A DNA stretch of 64,000 bases from positions 100,220,657 to 100,284,656 of the forward strand of contig NC_134463.1 in NCBI RefSeq assembly GCF_047948215.1, in the 5' to 3' direction. The translations under genes were made by a program, and so were the position numbers. Under the pieces are notes generated by a model. That model saw nothing but the letters and a program-made list of their open reading frames with translations. It had not been told where the DNA came from and searched no databases. The stretch's first letter is position 1. The number at the start of each line of letters is the position of its first letter. This DNA comes from Lycorma delicatula (taxonomy: Eukaryota > Arthropoda > Insecta > Hemiptera > Fulgoridae). Shown one piece after another: positions 33,990-46,074 of this stretch.

Positions 33990-36900
33990 GACTAAAAGTG
34001 ACCTGAACAAAATTTAATGCCTTGTTCGAATTTCCTTACAAATCTTTCACTTTTTTATTGACTGTTAAATTATCATTGATTTTAATTACTTAATAAATGA
34101 AGATCTTAATTAATTAAACCTAGATGCTAGTACGTCACGGACAATCGATCAATACGTCTCTATTCATCATAAGTTTTTTATTCTTTTCTTTTCTATTTTT
34201 CCTATTACGCACGATTTCACTATCATAAAGCGCTACGATTATTAAAAATATTTTCAGGAATTATTTTTCCTAATTATTTGGTACTTTTATACCAGCATAC
34301 TTTTATTTTTCTGCATAAAAGCTCTATTTAATATCTACAATTTTTACCTTAGAAGATACCGCATTAGAATTAGTTAGGGTTCCTAATGGAGCAAATTCGT
34401 GTCAGTCCTAATACTTTGTAGTATGTAGAAATATCAAATTGAATTAGGAGCTGTTTGAAGGTGGTATTATCTGTAGGTGTTTAAACTGGTTTATTATTAA
34501 ACAATTACAAATTTACAGCGACCAAAGTGTTGTTAGAAAGTTTCCTTTATAAAACTTGTTACAAGAATACGTAAAAATTTCTACATAATTTAAAAGTTTT
34601 TTATCAAAGAACAATTTTAAATAAACAAAAAGCGAAAGACGTAAAAATACGAACAAAAGTGAAAGAAGTGAAGTGTATTGAGGTTGTAAGAGAAGCAAAA
34701 GTCAGGGGGGTTAAATGACGTTTAGCCTAAGCACTTGCGCTAAAACAATCTTAACTTTAAAACAATTTGCGTGAAACTTACCCTATCCTCTTGGCTGAAT
34801 GTTGTTCTGAGACCCCTCCTATATTTTGAAAGAAAGGGGGGTTGTCCTTCTTCCCCTTTTGCTATTCATTGCGGCGGAAGAACAAGAGTTGGAGGGTGCA
34901 AGGGGGTAACTTTATCATTAATCAAGCCAATGTTTAGACTCATCATTGTCAATCATCCCCTGCATTTAACCTTCTCATCGTTTCATACTCTTCTCACTCT
35001 TTACTTTTCATCTTTATCTTATTTTTTTTCATCTATCTCTCTTTTTCTCTCAAAGGTTTTTGATTCTACCTTTAAGATCGATATCTACGGTATTTCGATA
35101 CATCTCGATATCTATTCTTGGCGAACGCACTATTGACGCTAATTAACATACACTCTTTTCAAATCATTGATTGCCCCTTTCAATAGTATGATTCACTCAC
35201 GCGCCAACACACGTATCCACGTATGTAGTATATGTAACATATTGTTGGTTCATTCTTCATATAAATTTTTTTCCTTTTTATACTTTTTTCTTCGGTTCTT
35301 TTTCATTGAGTATTCTTTCTTCTTATTTTTTTCTTTAATAGTCTTTCATATTGATTATTATTCTACAACCTTAAATCTATTTTCCGCCAAATGAAAATAA
35401 TCGTTGATATTTAAATTCTATTGCAGTGAATATATAATTTGGTATACGTAAAACAAATTATAATTTCATGCATACGGGATTCGGAATAGTAATTTATTAA
35501 AATATTTTCAAGGAAGTAATTGAGAATGTATAGATTATTTCTGAGAAAAAAATTGTTTCTTTCAGTCTTGAAGAATTTGCAGATTTTAATTTAATGGAAA
35601 TTGTATAAACTATTATGATTTATATACATTTTTTATTAACAGACTAGTTTATGCTAATCTGGATTCCTTTCTCATCTGCGCTGATATTTTTTGACATAAC
35701 AGTTATTACATCCTTCGTCCTCTGTTTTATAAATTCCAATTTTTGTTTTCTTTGTGAGGCTTTAATTCCTAAACATTCCTTTACTAAGAAATACTATACC
35801 TAAATCGATAATCAATAACTGAACTTGAGACTTACTGGTTCTCAACCAGGAGCTTTACTATTTTAGATATCTGACAATAATTAAAAATATATATTTTTTT
35901 TTAAGTCTAATGGTGTATTAAAAAAATTCAACCCGATCAGGTATTTGCTTCTAAGAAATATATAACAAAAAATAAAAAGGTTCATAGAATAGTTAAATTT
36001 ATGTTCCAGCCAAAAGCCTTTTTACAAACACGTTTCTGATGTTAAAAAAAAACTGGTTATTATTATTAATTATATCCCTTTCCTTAAAATTTATAAGCGA
36101 TTTTTATTTGTATATAAAAAATAAATCTTAAGGTAAAAAATTTTTCAACCGTTGGTATATAAGATTATTTATAACTACGAGTAAATAAAAAAATTAAAAT
36201 TCAATCAAGGTTGTCTTGTTGGTATATAGATTAAGGTGCTGCAGAAACCAAGTTCAATGATATTTTGGATATATTGTAACATAGTAAAAAAAAGCATAAG
36301 CTTGGTCTGTCCATGCTTAAAAAATGTTTAATCTTTTAAGTTTTATTTAAGAGATATAGAAAATATAGCATCATTTTTAAATTAGAAATTACAATTTTAC
36401 CTAATAAAAACTTTTATTACCACTGGCTGTTACATTAAAATCTGTTTAACTCAATAATGTAAGTGACTATGACAAATATAAGTACGAAGAATATAATCGA
36501 TGAAACAGTCACGACCAGTCATGTTTGCTTTATGATGACTGATGACAGTTACAAAATTGTACATATGTACAATTGTCATTAATTTAGTTAATTCTATCGA
36601 TAGAAAAGTTAGAAACGCGATTATAAATTATTTTAGTAATCTTCATCGCTATCAGGGGCTAAAGGGTAAATCCGACCTATTTTTGTAAAAAATTAATTTT
36701 CGTAAAAAAAGATTAATTAGTAATCCTTTTATATACTGGAGTCACCGTACCAAATTTCGCGATTATATTTTCGCCTCTTCCAATATAATTAAAAAGAAAA
36801 TAGACGCCAAACACCGCATTTTATTAATTTCATTATTTTGCATTTTGGATTTAGGGGATAGACAATTTCATGACTATTTAGGATCGCCTTCTTTTTGAAG

Positions 36901-38700
36901 AGATCCAAAAAATTAGCTCACGGTAAAAACAGAGGTTAGAAAAACATCTGACAGTAAATAATCTATTTGAGTACAGCATTGACATCATGTTTCCATGCGC
37001 TGGACCTGGGAGATGTAACCAGAGGAGTAACCTGTAGAAGGAATCTTTGACTGCGAACACAGGACGACTCAGTCACTGTATAGTGACTATCACTTTGATA
37101 GTCTACGATTAGAGCTATTTCAATTTACCGACGAATATTTGTTTTATCTATAGTGTTCTTTTCATACATCGGTGTTGATGACGGATTCTAGTAAAGTATT
37201 GAACGTACGCTTTATGTTATATATGAGGTGGTGAACCTTTATTTCCTTTAATGACGGAGTTTCGTCGCGGACCTCCCTTCTATGATTATCATAAATTAAA
37301 TTTATTTATGGTCCCCTATGAGGTACCGATTGTAATTGCTAACAGGTAGAATAAAGAAAATATAAATATAAAAGAAAAAAGGGGACTTCAATAAAACAAA
37401 ACAAAAAACAAGTATTGTGCATACAATAATACGCCGAACTGGTGTACAAAATTAAGAAATTCTATCTCTTTATAAGACGTTAAGTTTTTCTGGATTTTAT
37501 TACTCTATTCCTTGGTTATCATTAAATAATCTAGGCTAATGAAAAGAAAATTTGTTATTCGTGTATTCTGGAACGTTAATACATTCCTTAAAGCTATCAC
37601 TTGAAGCGTTTGTGTGTGTAGTGAATCAAATTTGTAAAATTACTAAAAACGCGTTAACTGAAAACTAAAAAGTTAAATTTTCCATAGAATTTTTTTAATA
37701 AATTTTAATCTAATTAGATTCATAGTTTGAACTTAACTATTGGATCTTGTAAATTCAAGCCGGATTAAATGCCAAAAATAATGACTTTTCCTGAAAATAA
37801 TTGTAAAAATTGGTTTCTTTCACAGCATAAATAAATTTTATGAACATTGTAATAATATTAACTATTTAATTTATAATTAATATTATGAGATATAGAGTAT
37901 TCTTTTGGGTTAATATAATCCCGATCAGGCTTAGTATTTTCTCCAAAAGTCACCTCTCATTATCAGTAATTGTAATCGGGTCTAGTAAGTGAAGTTATTT
38001 ACTTAAAAAGTAAATAAATAATGTACTCGGGTAACTATTTTCTTATAGCCAGATAAAATAAGATTTGATTAAAATAAGAACATAAATAGTAGTTTATAAA
38101 TCACATTTTCAAAACGGTCTTTAAAACTTCGAATCGTATAAAAAAATTAACATAGCGTTTTTTTAATAAACGTCAGAATGTCGAATTATAGTCTATAATT
38201 TAAATAATATAAATAAATAAATAAAATGACATAAAATATTAACTCCTTTTAACGAGATATATTATTTAGACTTTATCTGTTGAACTATGCGGTCGACAGT
38301 GCTTACAACTTGAGGACTAGTGCTATCTATAGGGAAGATTTATATATTGTGAACATCCCCTTTTAACCTGACTCCCCTTATATCTCAGTCTAACACAACC
38401 TAGTGCTTATTTTATGAACTTCCATCTATACGGTACGATTTCCAAAAACCTCGCTCATACTGAAACCTTTCGGATCATTTTTGCACTTCAATCGTGCAAA
38501 ACCTTTAGCGGTATTTTTGAAATATTTATATTCATTTTCAAAGGTACGGCAAATCTGATTGTTTTAGTTAAGACTATTTTTCAGTTATAAATTTTGCACG
38601 AATTAGACAAACATGTAGGTTGTATTATCTAAACATATGTGTTCATGCAAGTAAAATAATGGCTCCTTCTTATTGCAACAAGTTACACTACTACTACTAC
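33990..38700. other. No gene recognised
   Basis: Long AT-rich stretch. Notable only for a GC-richer, strongly pyrimidine-biased segment at 34780-35060 and a palindrome AATTGTACATATGTACAATT at 36555..36574. The 121-codon frame at 34771..35136 ends in low-complexity Ser/Phe/Leu and is not convincing. Confidence 0.45.
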
Positions 38701-38710
38701 TACCTAAGAA

Positions 38711-39997
38711 AAATTGAATAACAGAATTGCTGTTGGAATAGACGGAATACCTGCAGAGTTACTGCGCAGTTCAGCTGAGGAAGCGATAGATAGATTGTAC
38801 AAACCGGTATGTAATACTTACGAAAAGAGGGAAGTTCCGTCAGACTTCAAAATGAGTGTTATAGTCGTGATAACAAAGAAAGCAGAAACAGATAAATGTG
38901 AAGAATACAGAACAATTAGCTTAACTTTTCAGGCATCAAACATATTAACTAGAATTCTTTACAGAAGATTAAGAAGAGTGTGGAAGAAATGAAAAGAGAT
39001 AGAAGACCAATTTGGTTTCACGAAAAGTATACGGAAAAGGGAAGCAATTTTAGCGCTCAGATTAATAGTAGAAGAAAGATTAAAGAAAAACAAACCAACA
39101 TACTTGGCATTTAAAGACCTAGAAAAGGCATTCGATAACGTAGACTGAATGATCTGCATTGAAAAAAATTGGGTTGAAGTTCATAGATAGAACAATTGGT
39201 AACATTTACAGGAACCAAACAGCAACAGAAGAATATTATATTCTTCTGTTGAAGAAAGAAGCCGTAATAAAAAAGGGAGTTCGACAAGGATGTTTCCAAT
39301 ACCCGCTACTTTTTAATCACTACATAGAACCAGCAGTTAATGATGTTAAAGAACAATTTAGATCCAGAGTAACAGTACAAGGTGAAAAGAAAAAGATGCT
39401 ACAATTTCTTGATGATAGAGTAATTCTAGCTGAGAGTAAAAAAGCTTTAGAAGAACCAATGAACGGTATGGATGATGTCCTAAGCAAGAACTACCGCATG
39501 AAAATAAACAAGAACCAAACGAAAGTAATGAAATGTAGTAGAAATAATCTAGATGAATCACTGAATATAAAAATAAGAAGAGAAAAGATTACGGAGGTAG
39601 AAGAAGTTTGTTATTTGGAAAGTAGAATTACTAAAGATGGACGAAGCAGGAGCGATATGCACTATTCGGCATTTTAAAATGCCGAATAGATTTAAAGGTT
39701 AGATTAATAAATTAATAGATTTAATAGATTTAGGCATTTTTAAATGCCTTCATTCAGATATAAATGTCAGGAAAACATGTTTGAAGCGTAGCTTTATATT
39801 GAAGTGAAACTTGGACGATCGAAGTACTTGAGAAGAAAAGATTAGAAATGCGGTGCTTAAGATGTTAAAAATCAGATGGGTGGATAAAGTGAAGAGGTGT
39901 TGCGGCAAATAGATGAAGGGACAATAGAGGTGTTGCGGCTGATAGGGAATCTTGGACAGCTGCAGCAAACCAGTCAAATGACTGAAGACAACTAAAA
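38711..39997 (+). pseudogene. LINE RT remnant (L-A copy 1)
   Basis: Plus strand: GIDGIPAELLRSSAEEAIDR, FKMSVIVVITKKAETDKCEE, YRTISLTFQASNILTRILYR, EDQFGFTKSIRKREAILALR, LAFKDLEKAFDNVD (catalytic Asp kept), then after a frame shift near 39155 IGLKFIDRTIGNIYRNQTAT, KKGVRQGC, MLQFLDDRVILAESKKALEE, NYRMKINKNQTKVMKCSR, EEVCYLESRITKDGRSRSDM. The catalytic box FLDD replaces FADD. Stops occur at 38990 and about 39146. At 39662..39745 the frame is destroyed by a palindromic rearrangement. A shortened C-terminus follows (ILKIRWVDKV- and EVLRQIDE-like pieces) and ends with the family 3' motif CAAATGACTGAAGAC. The clade is uncertain. Confidence 0.85.
39662..39689. repeat. 28-bp perfect palindrome in L-A
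   Basis: CTATTCGGCATTTT and its exact reverse complement lie back to back. The right half is the normal LINE sequence (ATGCCGAATAG). The left half replaces what should precede it. Confidence 0.9.
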
Positions 39998-39999
39998 GG

Positions 40000-40275
40000 A
40001 AAATCTAAAAAGATGAAATTTGGTTGAAAACTTCGGTAACAAATTTTTCACCTTATAAATTTCACCTAACAAATTTCATCAGGTCTTATTTCAAAAGCGG
40101 ACGCATTCCTTAATTTTCATTTTCGGCCTTAAATGTTCTTCTTGTCTGTGAATGTAGTAATTACATTTTAATTTGTCTTATCACCGTTATACTGCTGGTT
40201 GCAGTCAATTATTATTTCAGTTGTGTATTGCATGTTTCTTTTTGTACTAGTCACGTTATTTTCATCCGACGTAGG
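40000..40275. other. No gene recognised
   Basis: AT-rich spacer between LINE copy 1 and a SINE. Confidence 0.4.
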
Positions 40276-40283
40276 TTTGATTG

Positions 40284-40505
40284 ACGCGTCTTCCCAGATC
40301 AGCTGATTTGGGAAAGTCGAGAGTTCCAGCGTTCAGGTCCTAGTAAAGCCAGTTATTTTTACACGAATTTGAATACTAGATCGTGGATACCGGTTTTCTT
40401 TGGTGGATGGACCTCAGGAATGGTCGAACTCAGACTGTACAAGACTACCCTTCATTTACAATCATACATCCTCTGACGTATTATCTGTAATTACCGGAGG
40501 CTAAA
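40284..40505 (+). mobile_element. SINE1 copy h, 5'-truncated
   Basis: Begins at GACGCGTCTTCCC, so the A-box region is absent. It keeps ATCAGCTGATTTGGG, a B-box-like GCGTTCAGGTCC and the body, but lost the TTTCAATTAACCACACAT segment. It ends CCGGAGGCTAAA. Confidence 0.85.
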
Positions 40506-40526
40506 CTAAAAATAAAGTTGTGGTAT

Positions 40527-41730
40527 CTTCCAAATACCACAAGTAGATCTGTAGTTAGTTTTAACTAAAAACAAATATATACAAAAAACAATGTGATATG
40601 AATTTACGAATATTAAAAAAATTCATATAAATTCATATTTCAGAAGGTTTGGGGACTGTGAAACGTGAAGATATGGCAAACTTTTCCGGAAGTCAAATCA
40701 TGATACCCATTACACAACTGGTAGCTTTCTTATGAAATCTACCTAAAAAATATTCTCAAATTATTTAAATACGGTTCATTATAATTTTAAAAACGATAAA
40801 TGTTTAAATGACAGAATTCTTTTTACTTCCAAATACCACAACAAGTAGATCTGTAGTTAGTTTTAACTAAAAACAAATATATACAAAAAACAATGTGATA
40901 TGAATTTACGAATATTAAAAAAATTCATATAAATTCATATTTCAGAAGGTTTGGGGACTGTGAAACGTGAAGATATGGCAAATTTTTCCGGAAGTCAAAT
41001 CATGATACCCATTACACAACTGGTAGCTTTCTTATGAAATCTACCTAAAAAATATTCTCAAATTATTTAAATACGGTTCATTATAATTTTAAAAACGATA
41101 AATGTTTAAATGACAGAATTCTTTTTACTTCCAAATACCACAACAAGTAGATCTGTAGTTAGTTTTAACTAAAAACAAATATATACAAAAAACAATGTGA
41201 TATGAATTTACGAATATTAAAAAAATTCATATAAATTCATATTTCAGAAGGTTTGGGGACTGTGAAACGTGAAGATATGGCAAACTTTTCCGGAAGTCAA
41301 ATCATGATACCCATTACACAACTGGTAGCTTTCTTATGAAATCTACCTAAAAAATATTCTCAAATTATTTAAATACGGTTCATTATAATTTTAAAAACGA
41401 TAAATGTTTAAATGACAGAATTCTTTTTACTTCCAAATACCACAACAAGTAGATCTGTAGTTAGTTTTAACTAAAAACAAATATATACAAAAAACAATGT
41501 GATATGAATTTACGAATATTAAAAAAATTCATATAAATTCATATTTCAGAAGGTTTGGGGACTGTGAAACGTGAAGATATGGCAAATTTTTCCGGAAGTC
41601 AAATCATGATACCCATTACACAACTGGTAGCTTTCTTATGAAATCTACCTAAAAAATATTCTCAAATTATTTAAATACGGTTCATTATAATTTTAAAAAC
41701 GATAAATGTTTAAATGACAGAATTCTTTTT
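40527..41730 (+). repeat. 302-bp tandem array, 4 units
   Basis: The marker AAGTAGATCTGTAG starts at 40541, 40843, 41145 and 41447, an exact 302-bp spacing. Units read as identical apart from a C/T site that alternates C, T, C, T (40681, 40983, 41285, 41587) and three bases missing near the start of unit 1. The alternation means a dimer was duplicated. The reverse complement of the segment around GAAATCTACCT matches dispersed family R-B. No coding sequence is seen. Confidence 0.95.
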
Positions 41731-41786
41731 TGATAAGTCTCTATGTAGTTGTGTTGGAATCTACGTTAAATTAAATTAAATTAAAT

Positions 41787-41870
41787 TCCCTTGAATTTAA
41801 TTCTTATTATTTCAATCAACATAGAAGTATCCTTTCTTTTAAAAATCAATGTGTTTAGTTGTATAACATT
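41787..41870 (+). repeat. 84-bp repeat, copy 1
   Basis: From TCCCTTGAATTTAATTC to GTTTAGTTG / TATAACATT this is identical to 44568..44654, apart from three bases (ACG) inserted in the second copy. It lies just beyond the tandem array. Confidence 0.9.
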
Positions 41871-41874
41871 AGTG

Positions 41875-43365
41875 CTTTTTTATTCCTTTTTTAATAATAA
41901 TACACATTATAAAAACAAATATAAATTTGTAAAATTAAAACGATTAAAAAAGTTAAAATTTTCAATAATGTATTCACTAATAAATAAATAATTCACTACT
42001 TGACTACGGATATTAATTTAATATAGAAAAAATATCTATCTGTATTTTATTGCGCGTTTAAGGTACACGTAATGTTGTATAAATGTTCTACGAGCTATTC
42101 AAATCAATATTTAATCAGCAAGCAATTGCAGTATGCTGTAATATTTTGTAAATATAAATGCTTAATGTTTTCAGGATTATTTTATTGTTGTTTTGTAAAC
42201 AATTATTATCACAAAACAATTATGCATTTTATTACCGGCATAACATATCCTGAAAAGTTTTCTTTACAACAGATAGAAACTTGCAAAAGCATTATATCTT
42301 ACAATGTAGAAAAAATATCCACATTTCAGAAAAGGCGGTATTATTTTTAGATTTTACATTTACAAGAAAAATCTGTATTAAATTTATAATAATCGAATTT
42401 CTTTCCGTTACTCCTAAATCTATATCTGATATTTATCTTTCTCTAGTACTGTGATTTCTTACTTCGCCTTTTAATTATAATTATATAAATAAAAATAAAG
42501 ATTTGACTTACCTTTTCATAAAGGTGGATTGATATTTAATTAAATTTATATATTACTATATTTTATTAAATATATATATATTTTAATATAAATATAATAT
42601 ATTTTATTAAATTTATATTTTCAAATTAAATAACTTTACAAGCAAGAATTTGTATCGTTTATGTATTATAATGCGTTTTTAATATTTTCAGCTTATTAAG
42701 AAATTATTATCGAATTGTTTTTTCTTTTTTAATCAAAAAAATTAACATCATATTAAGTAAATTTTGATTTAGTTAGTTTTTTTATTAAATAAAACGACTA
42801 ACAATTTTTTTTTATTTCTATAGTAACGATGCGTTTTATAAGAAAAAAGTAATATTTATATTATTGAATTAATATCAGCCCCCAAAAAAATTAATTAACC
42901 TTTTTTGTTACAAAATTTCACCTTATAGAATGTTTTCATATTTAATTTTCTTAAAATTGGTTAAGTTATATTACGCGTACTAGATTCAAAATGAATTACA
43001 TCTTTGGGGGAAAAAAATGTTTTAATGTTTCCATATAGAGTTTAATTGATTCCGGGAACAAATAAAGTTATTTCTGTATTTAGAAAACATATATTACCGT
43101 ACTGAACGGTGTTTCATAATATATTTAACTATTACATTGTATACTAAAGATTATTAATATTATTAAATTAATCTTACTATTCCTTAAAAAAACATCGTTA
43201 ATAGTCATTTAATTACCCAGCAATTTACCCTACATGCTGTAAGCAAGCTGACAATGGATTTACAGTAGTTTTTGACAAATCATAATTTCTTTACTTTTTT
43301 CATTGAAAATATTATTTCTACGCTTGTTGTTATGTTTACGTAATCTATTATTAAAATTCCAATAC
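41875..43365. other. AT-rich, no gene seen
   Basis: Chance open frames only, including a 92-codon plus-strand frame at 42072..42350 without recognisable features. Confidence 0.45.
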
Positions 43366-43370
43366 CATTT

Positions 43371-43531
43371 TTTTTCTTTTTAACCTCCGGGACCATCGTT
43401 AGGTATTGCTTCAGAGGATGAGATGAATGACAATTTTTGTAGCGTGTGAGAAAAATGCTATGTTTGACGGGGATTCGAGCCCCAAACCTCCGAATGAAAG
43501 CCCGAAACGCTACCTTTCGCGCCATAGAGGC
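43371..43531 (-). mobile_element. SINE2 copy d
   Basis: The reverse complement: GCCTCTATGGCGCGAAAGGT, AGCGTTTCGGGC, a B-box-like GGCTCGAATCCCC, CATAGCATTTTTCTC, ACGCTACAAAAATTGTCATT, ATCCTCTGAAGCAATACC, TAACGATGGTCCCGGAGGTT and an A/G-rich tail. Full length; I see no clear target-site duplication. Confidence 0.85.
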
Positions 43532-43845
43532 AAGCAATAATTTTATAGTTAAAAGCACGAATTTACTCTTATGCAATGCTAATGAATATTTCCTGATTTT
43601 AAAACAGAAACTAAATACATATTTCTTAATAGAACATTAAAATTTAACCTTTACCCCATTGTTTTATACGAGGCTCGTATTTTCAAAACGTTAATTATAA
43701 ATGCACGATTATAACATTATAACACTTAAAGTAAGAGCTAAGATCTCGTTGAAATAAATTCGCAAAGAGAAAGTTCTTTATTTTTTTACAGAAATATAAT
43801 TTAATTTTAAATTTAAGATTTAATTAAAAATATTGAATGTTAATT

Positions 43846-44214
43846 GAAGATTAGAAGCTTTTGAAATGTGGTTCTATAGGAGAATGTTAAAAGTCAGATG
43901 GGTGGATAAAGTGACAAATGAAGAGGTATTGCGGCAAATAGATGAAGAAAGAAGCATTTGGAAAAATATAGTTAAAAGAAGAGACAGACTTACAGGCCAC
44001 ATACCAAGGCATCCTGGAATAGTCGCTTTAATATTGTAAGGACAGGTAGAAGGAAAAAATTGTGTAGGCAGGCCACGTTTGGAATATGTAAAACAAATTG
44101 TTAGGGATGTAGGATGTAGAGGGTATACTGAAATGAAACGACTAGCACTAGATAGGGAATCTTGGAGAGCTGCATCAAACCAGTCAAATGACTGAAGACA
44201 AAAAAAAAAGAAAA
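43846..44214 (+). pseudogene. LINE C-terminus (L-A copy 2)
   Basis: Plus strand: RLEAFEMWFYRRMLKVRWVD, KVTNEEVLRQIDEERSIWKN, IVKRRDRLTGHIPRHPGIVA, LIL, stop, GQVEGKNCVGRPRLEYVKQI, VRDVGCRGYTEMKRLALDRE, SWRAASNQSND and a stop, followed by an A-rich tail. One premature stop interrupts an otherwise open frame. Strongly 5' truncated. A 7-bp GTTAATT occurs on both sides (43839..43845, 44221..44227), but in AT-rich DNA that is weak evidence for a target-site duplication. Confidence 0.88.
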
Positions 44215-44219
44215 AAATA

Positions 44220-44560
44220 CGTTAATTAATTTAATCTTAATTTAAGATTTTAGGTTTAATTAAAAGATGTACATTTCAAATTTTAGACGGGTAACATCGG
44301 CGAACCGACTACAGTAATAAAGAAAAGAAAAAAGTGCAGTAATAAAAAAAAAATTGGCAATTTTTATTTTATTTTCTGTCGATCGTTATGGATTAAAAAT
44401 AATAGATGTTTAATAAAATCCTACGATGTACCTTTTTAGTCAATCCCAATCAAAAAACGCAAAAGTAGCTTGTATAACTATTCAAACTACTGAAACTCAC
44501 GACTTTGTCTACCAAGAAGTATTACATAACCATCATTACGTAGGATTAGATAAGATAACA
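44220..44560. other. No gene recognised
   Basis: AT-rich spacer. Confidence 0.4.
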
Positions 44561-44567
44561 TTTATTA

Positions 44568-44654
44568 TCCCTTGAATTTAATTCTTATTATTTCAATCAA
44601 CATAGAAGTATCCTTTCTTTTAAAAATCAATGTGTTTAGTTGACGTATAACATT
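44568..44654 (+). repeat. 84-bp repeat, copy 2
   Basis: Partner of 41787..41870, 2.8 kb away and in direct orientation, with a 3-bp insertion near its right end. Confidence 0.9.
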
Positions 44655-45004
44655 TTACTACCCACTCAATGTTATTATTAAATAATCTGATGTGGACACC
44701 ATATGTCTTCCATGTATTCCTATTAAATTACATATACGCATTTTTTGCTGCACTTCATTTAAAATTATTTCATTTGAAAATAAGATACGATCCTCCAATT
44801 TTTTAATAAAGTGGACAGTTACACAATCGCTAAAATATTAGTTAACATAAAATATTTATATAATAATTAATTCAAAAATCTTATCTGAAATATTAGGATA
44901 GAGTAAAGGTCCCTTTATTACTCTTTAAATAAATGTATGTCTTATATATATATATCTAATACTATGTTTTTTAAATTATTATGATGTAACCAAAAAAATG
45001 CAAA

Positions 45005-45210
45005 CAAAAACGAATTATCAAATGTTTCACCAAATCTGATATGGACCCCAGATGACTTACTTGTACGCCTTTTATAAAAACATATTTTTTTAATACATTT
45101 TTTTTTAAATTAAAAGTACATAAAATTTTACTTCATTAATAACTTCTGATATTTTTTCGTATATTTTTTTTATTCTTATTGAATTATTATTTATTGTAAA
45201 CCTTTTTTAC

Positions 45211-45246
<36 letters not shown>
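45005..45246 (-). repeat. Family H copy, tail part (split)
   Basis: The reverse complement of this block matches the tail of the copy at 50091..50785 (ATCAGATTTGGTG, GTACAAGTAAGTCATCTGG, TTATTAATGAAGTAAAATT). It is interrupted at an AAT run by the LINE at 45247..46074 and continues at 46075. Confidence 0.75.
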
Positions 45247-45257
<11 letters not shown>

Positions 45258-46074
45258 TATTTTTATTTATTTATTTATTTTATAATTGTGCAACAGAACA
45301 GTTACAAAACCTTTGTATGCCACACAATATCACATAAAGTCACAAAAGAACACCCACATATAAATTAAAATACAATATTCAAAACACAATAATAATAATA
45401 ATAACAATTATGCAGTCAAATACAAAAAAATAATTAGAACTTTAAAAACGGTAGCTACGGAGTGTTAATAAAAACACATAGATGAAAACATCCGAAAACA
45501 AAAAGACAACATTACTAATACATTCCAAATAAAATAAGTTATAAGCAATAAACAACAATAATAAAACAACAATAATTTTAAAATCATGAAAGTGAGCTTC
45601 ACACCAAGGACAATGATCCATCGCCACGTAACCCTCTCAAATTTTTAACGAAGGCTGCCTCATCTTCCCAAAAGCTTAGCTTATCCTGGAACTCCACTGC
45701 AACACTGGTACACCGCTCAATCGGAGACACGGTGGAACCAACCGGCGTCACAAACTGCCTAAAAGACCTCACTGACCTGGCCTGGTTCCGCAAGACAACA
45801 TGATAACGCGTCGGAAGTCTGTTGTGCAGAGCTTTATAAAAGAAAACCAAGTCAAAGTACGTTCTTCTATCAGATAACCTGGAAAGGCCTAATTGCCTCA
45901 ACATATCCTCTCTATTAGCACCAACAAAACAATCTCCAAACATAAACGCATCCAGTTCAAGAACCTATTCTGAACACCCTCAACCAGATCAGAGGCAAAA
46001 CGTCGTGTACTATTCCACACCACGGTCGAGTACTCCAAGCGACTCCTCACCAAAGACTTGTACAGCAGGTTACA
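45247..46074 (-). pseudogene. LINE RT C-terminus (L-D), nested
   Basis: Minus strand: LYKSLVRSRLEYSTVVWNST, then RFASDLVEGVQNRFLNWM, a frame shift near 45950, then a 114-codon open stretch (45943..45599) REDMLRQLGLSRLSDRRTYF, DLVFFYKALHNRLPTRYHVV, ending GDGSLSLV. The S-L-YS--VW and GL-SL-DRR-Y-DL-F-YK-L blocks are the usual C-terminus of a CR1/Jockey-group LINE. About 350 bp of 3' UTR follow, with (AAAT)n/A-rich tail sequence at 45247. It lies inside a family H element, with AAT repeats on both sides. Confidence 0.8.

Noticed and set aside
33671..33991. 86-codon plus and 102-codon minus frames
   Set aside because: Mutually overlapping, no motif, explained by a GC-richer patch with few stops.
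34771..35136. 121-codon plus frame
   Set aside because: The second half is low-complexity Ser/Phe/Leu from a pyrimidine tract; no recognisable domain.
40527..41730. Possible CRISPR array
   Set aside because: The whole 302-bp unit repeats with no unique spacers, in a eukaryotic context.
43841..44227. GTTAATT as a proven target-site duplication of L-A copy 2
   Set aside because: Seven A/T-rich bases in AT-rich DNA could match by chance.
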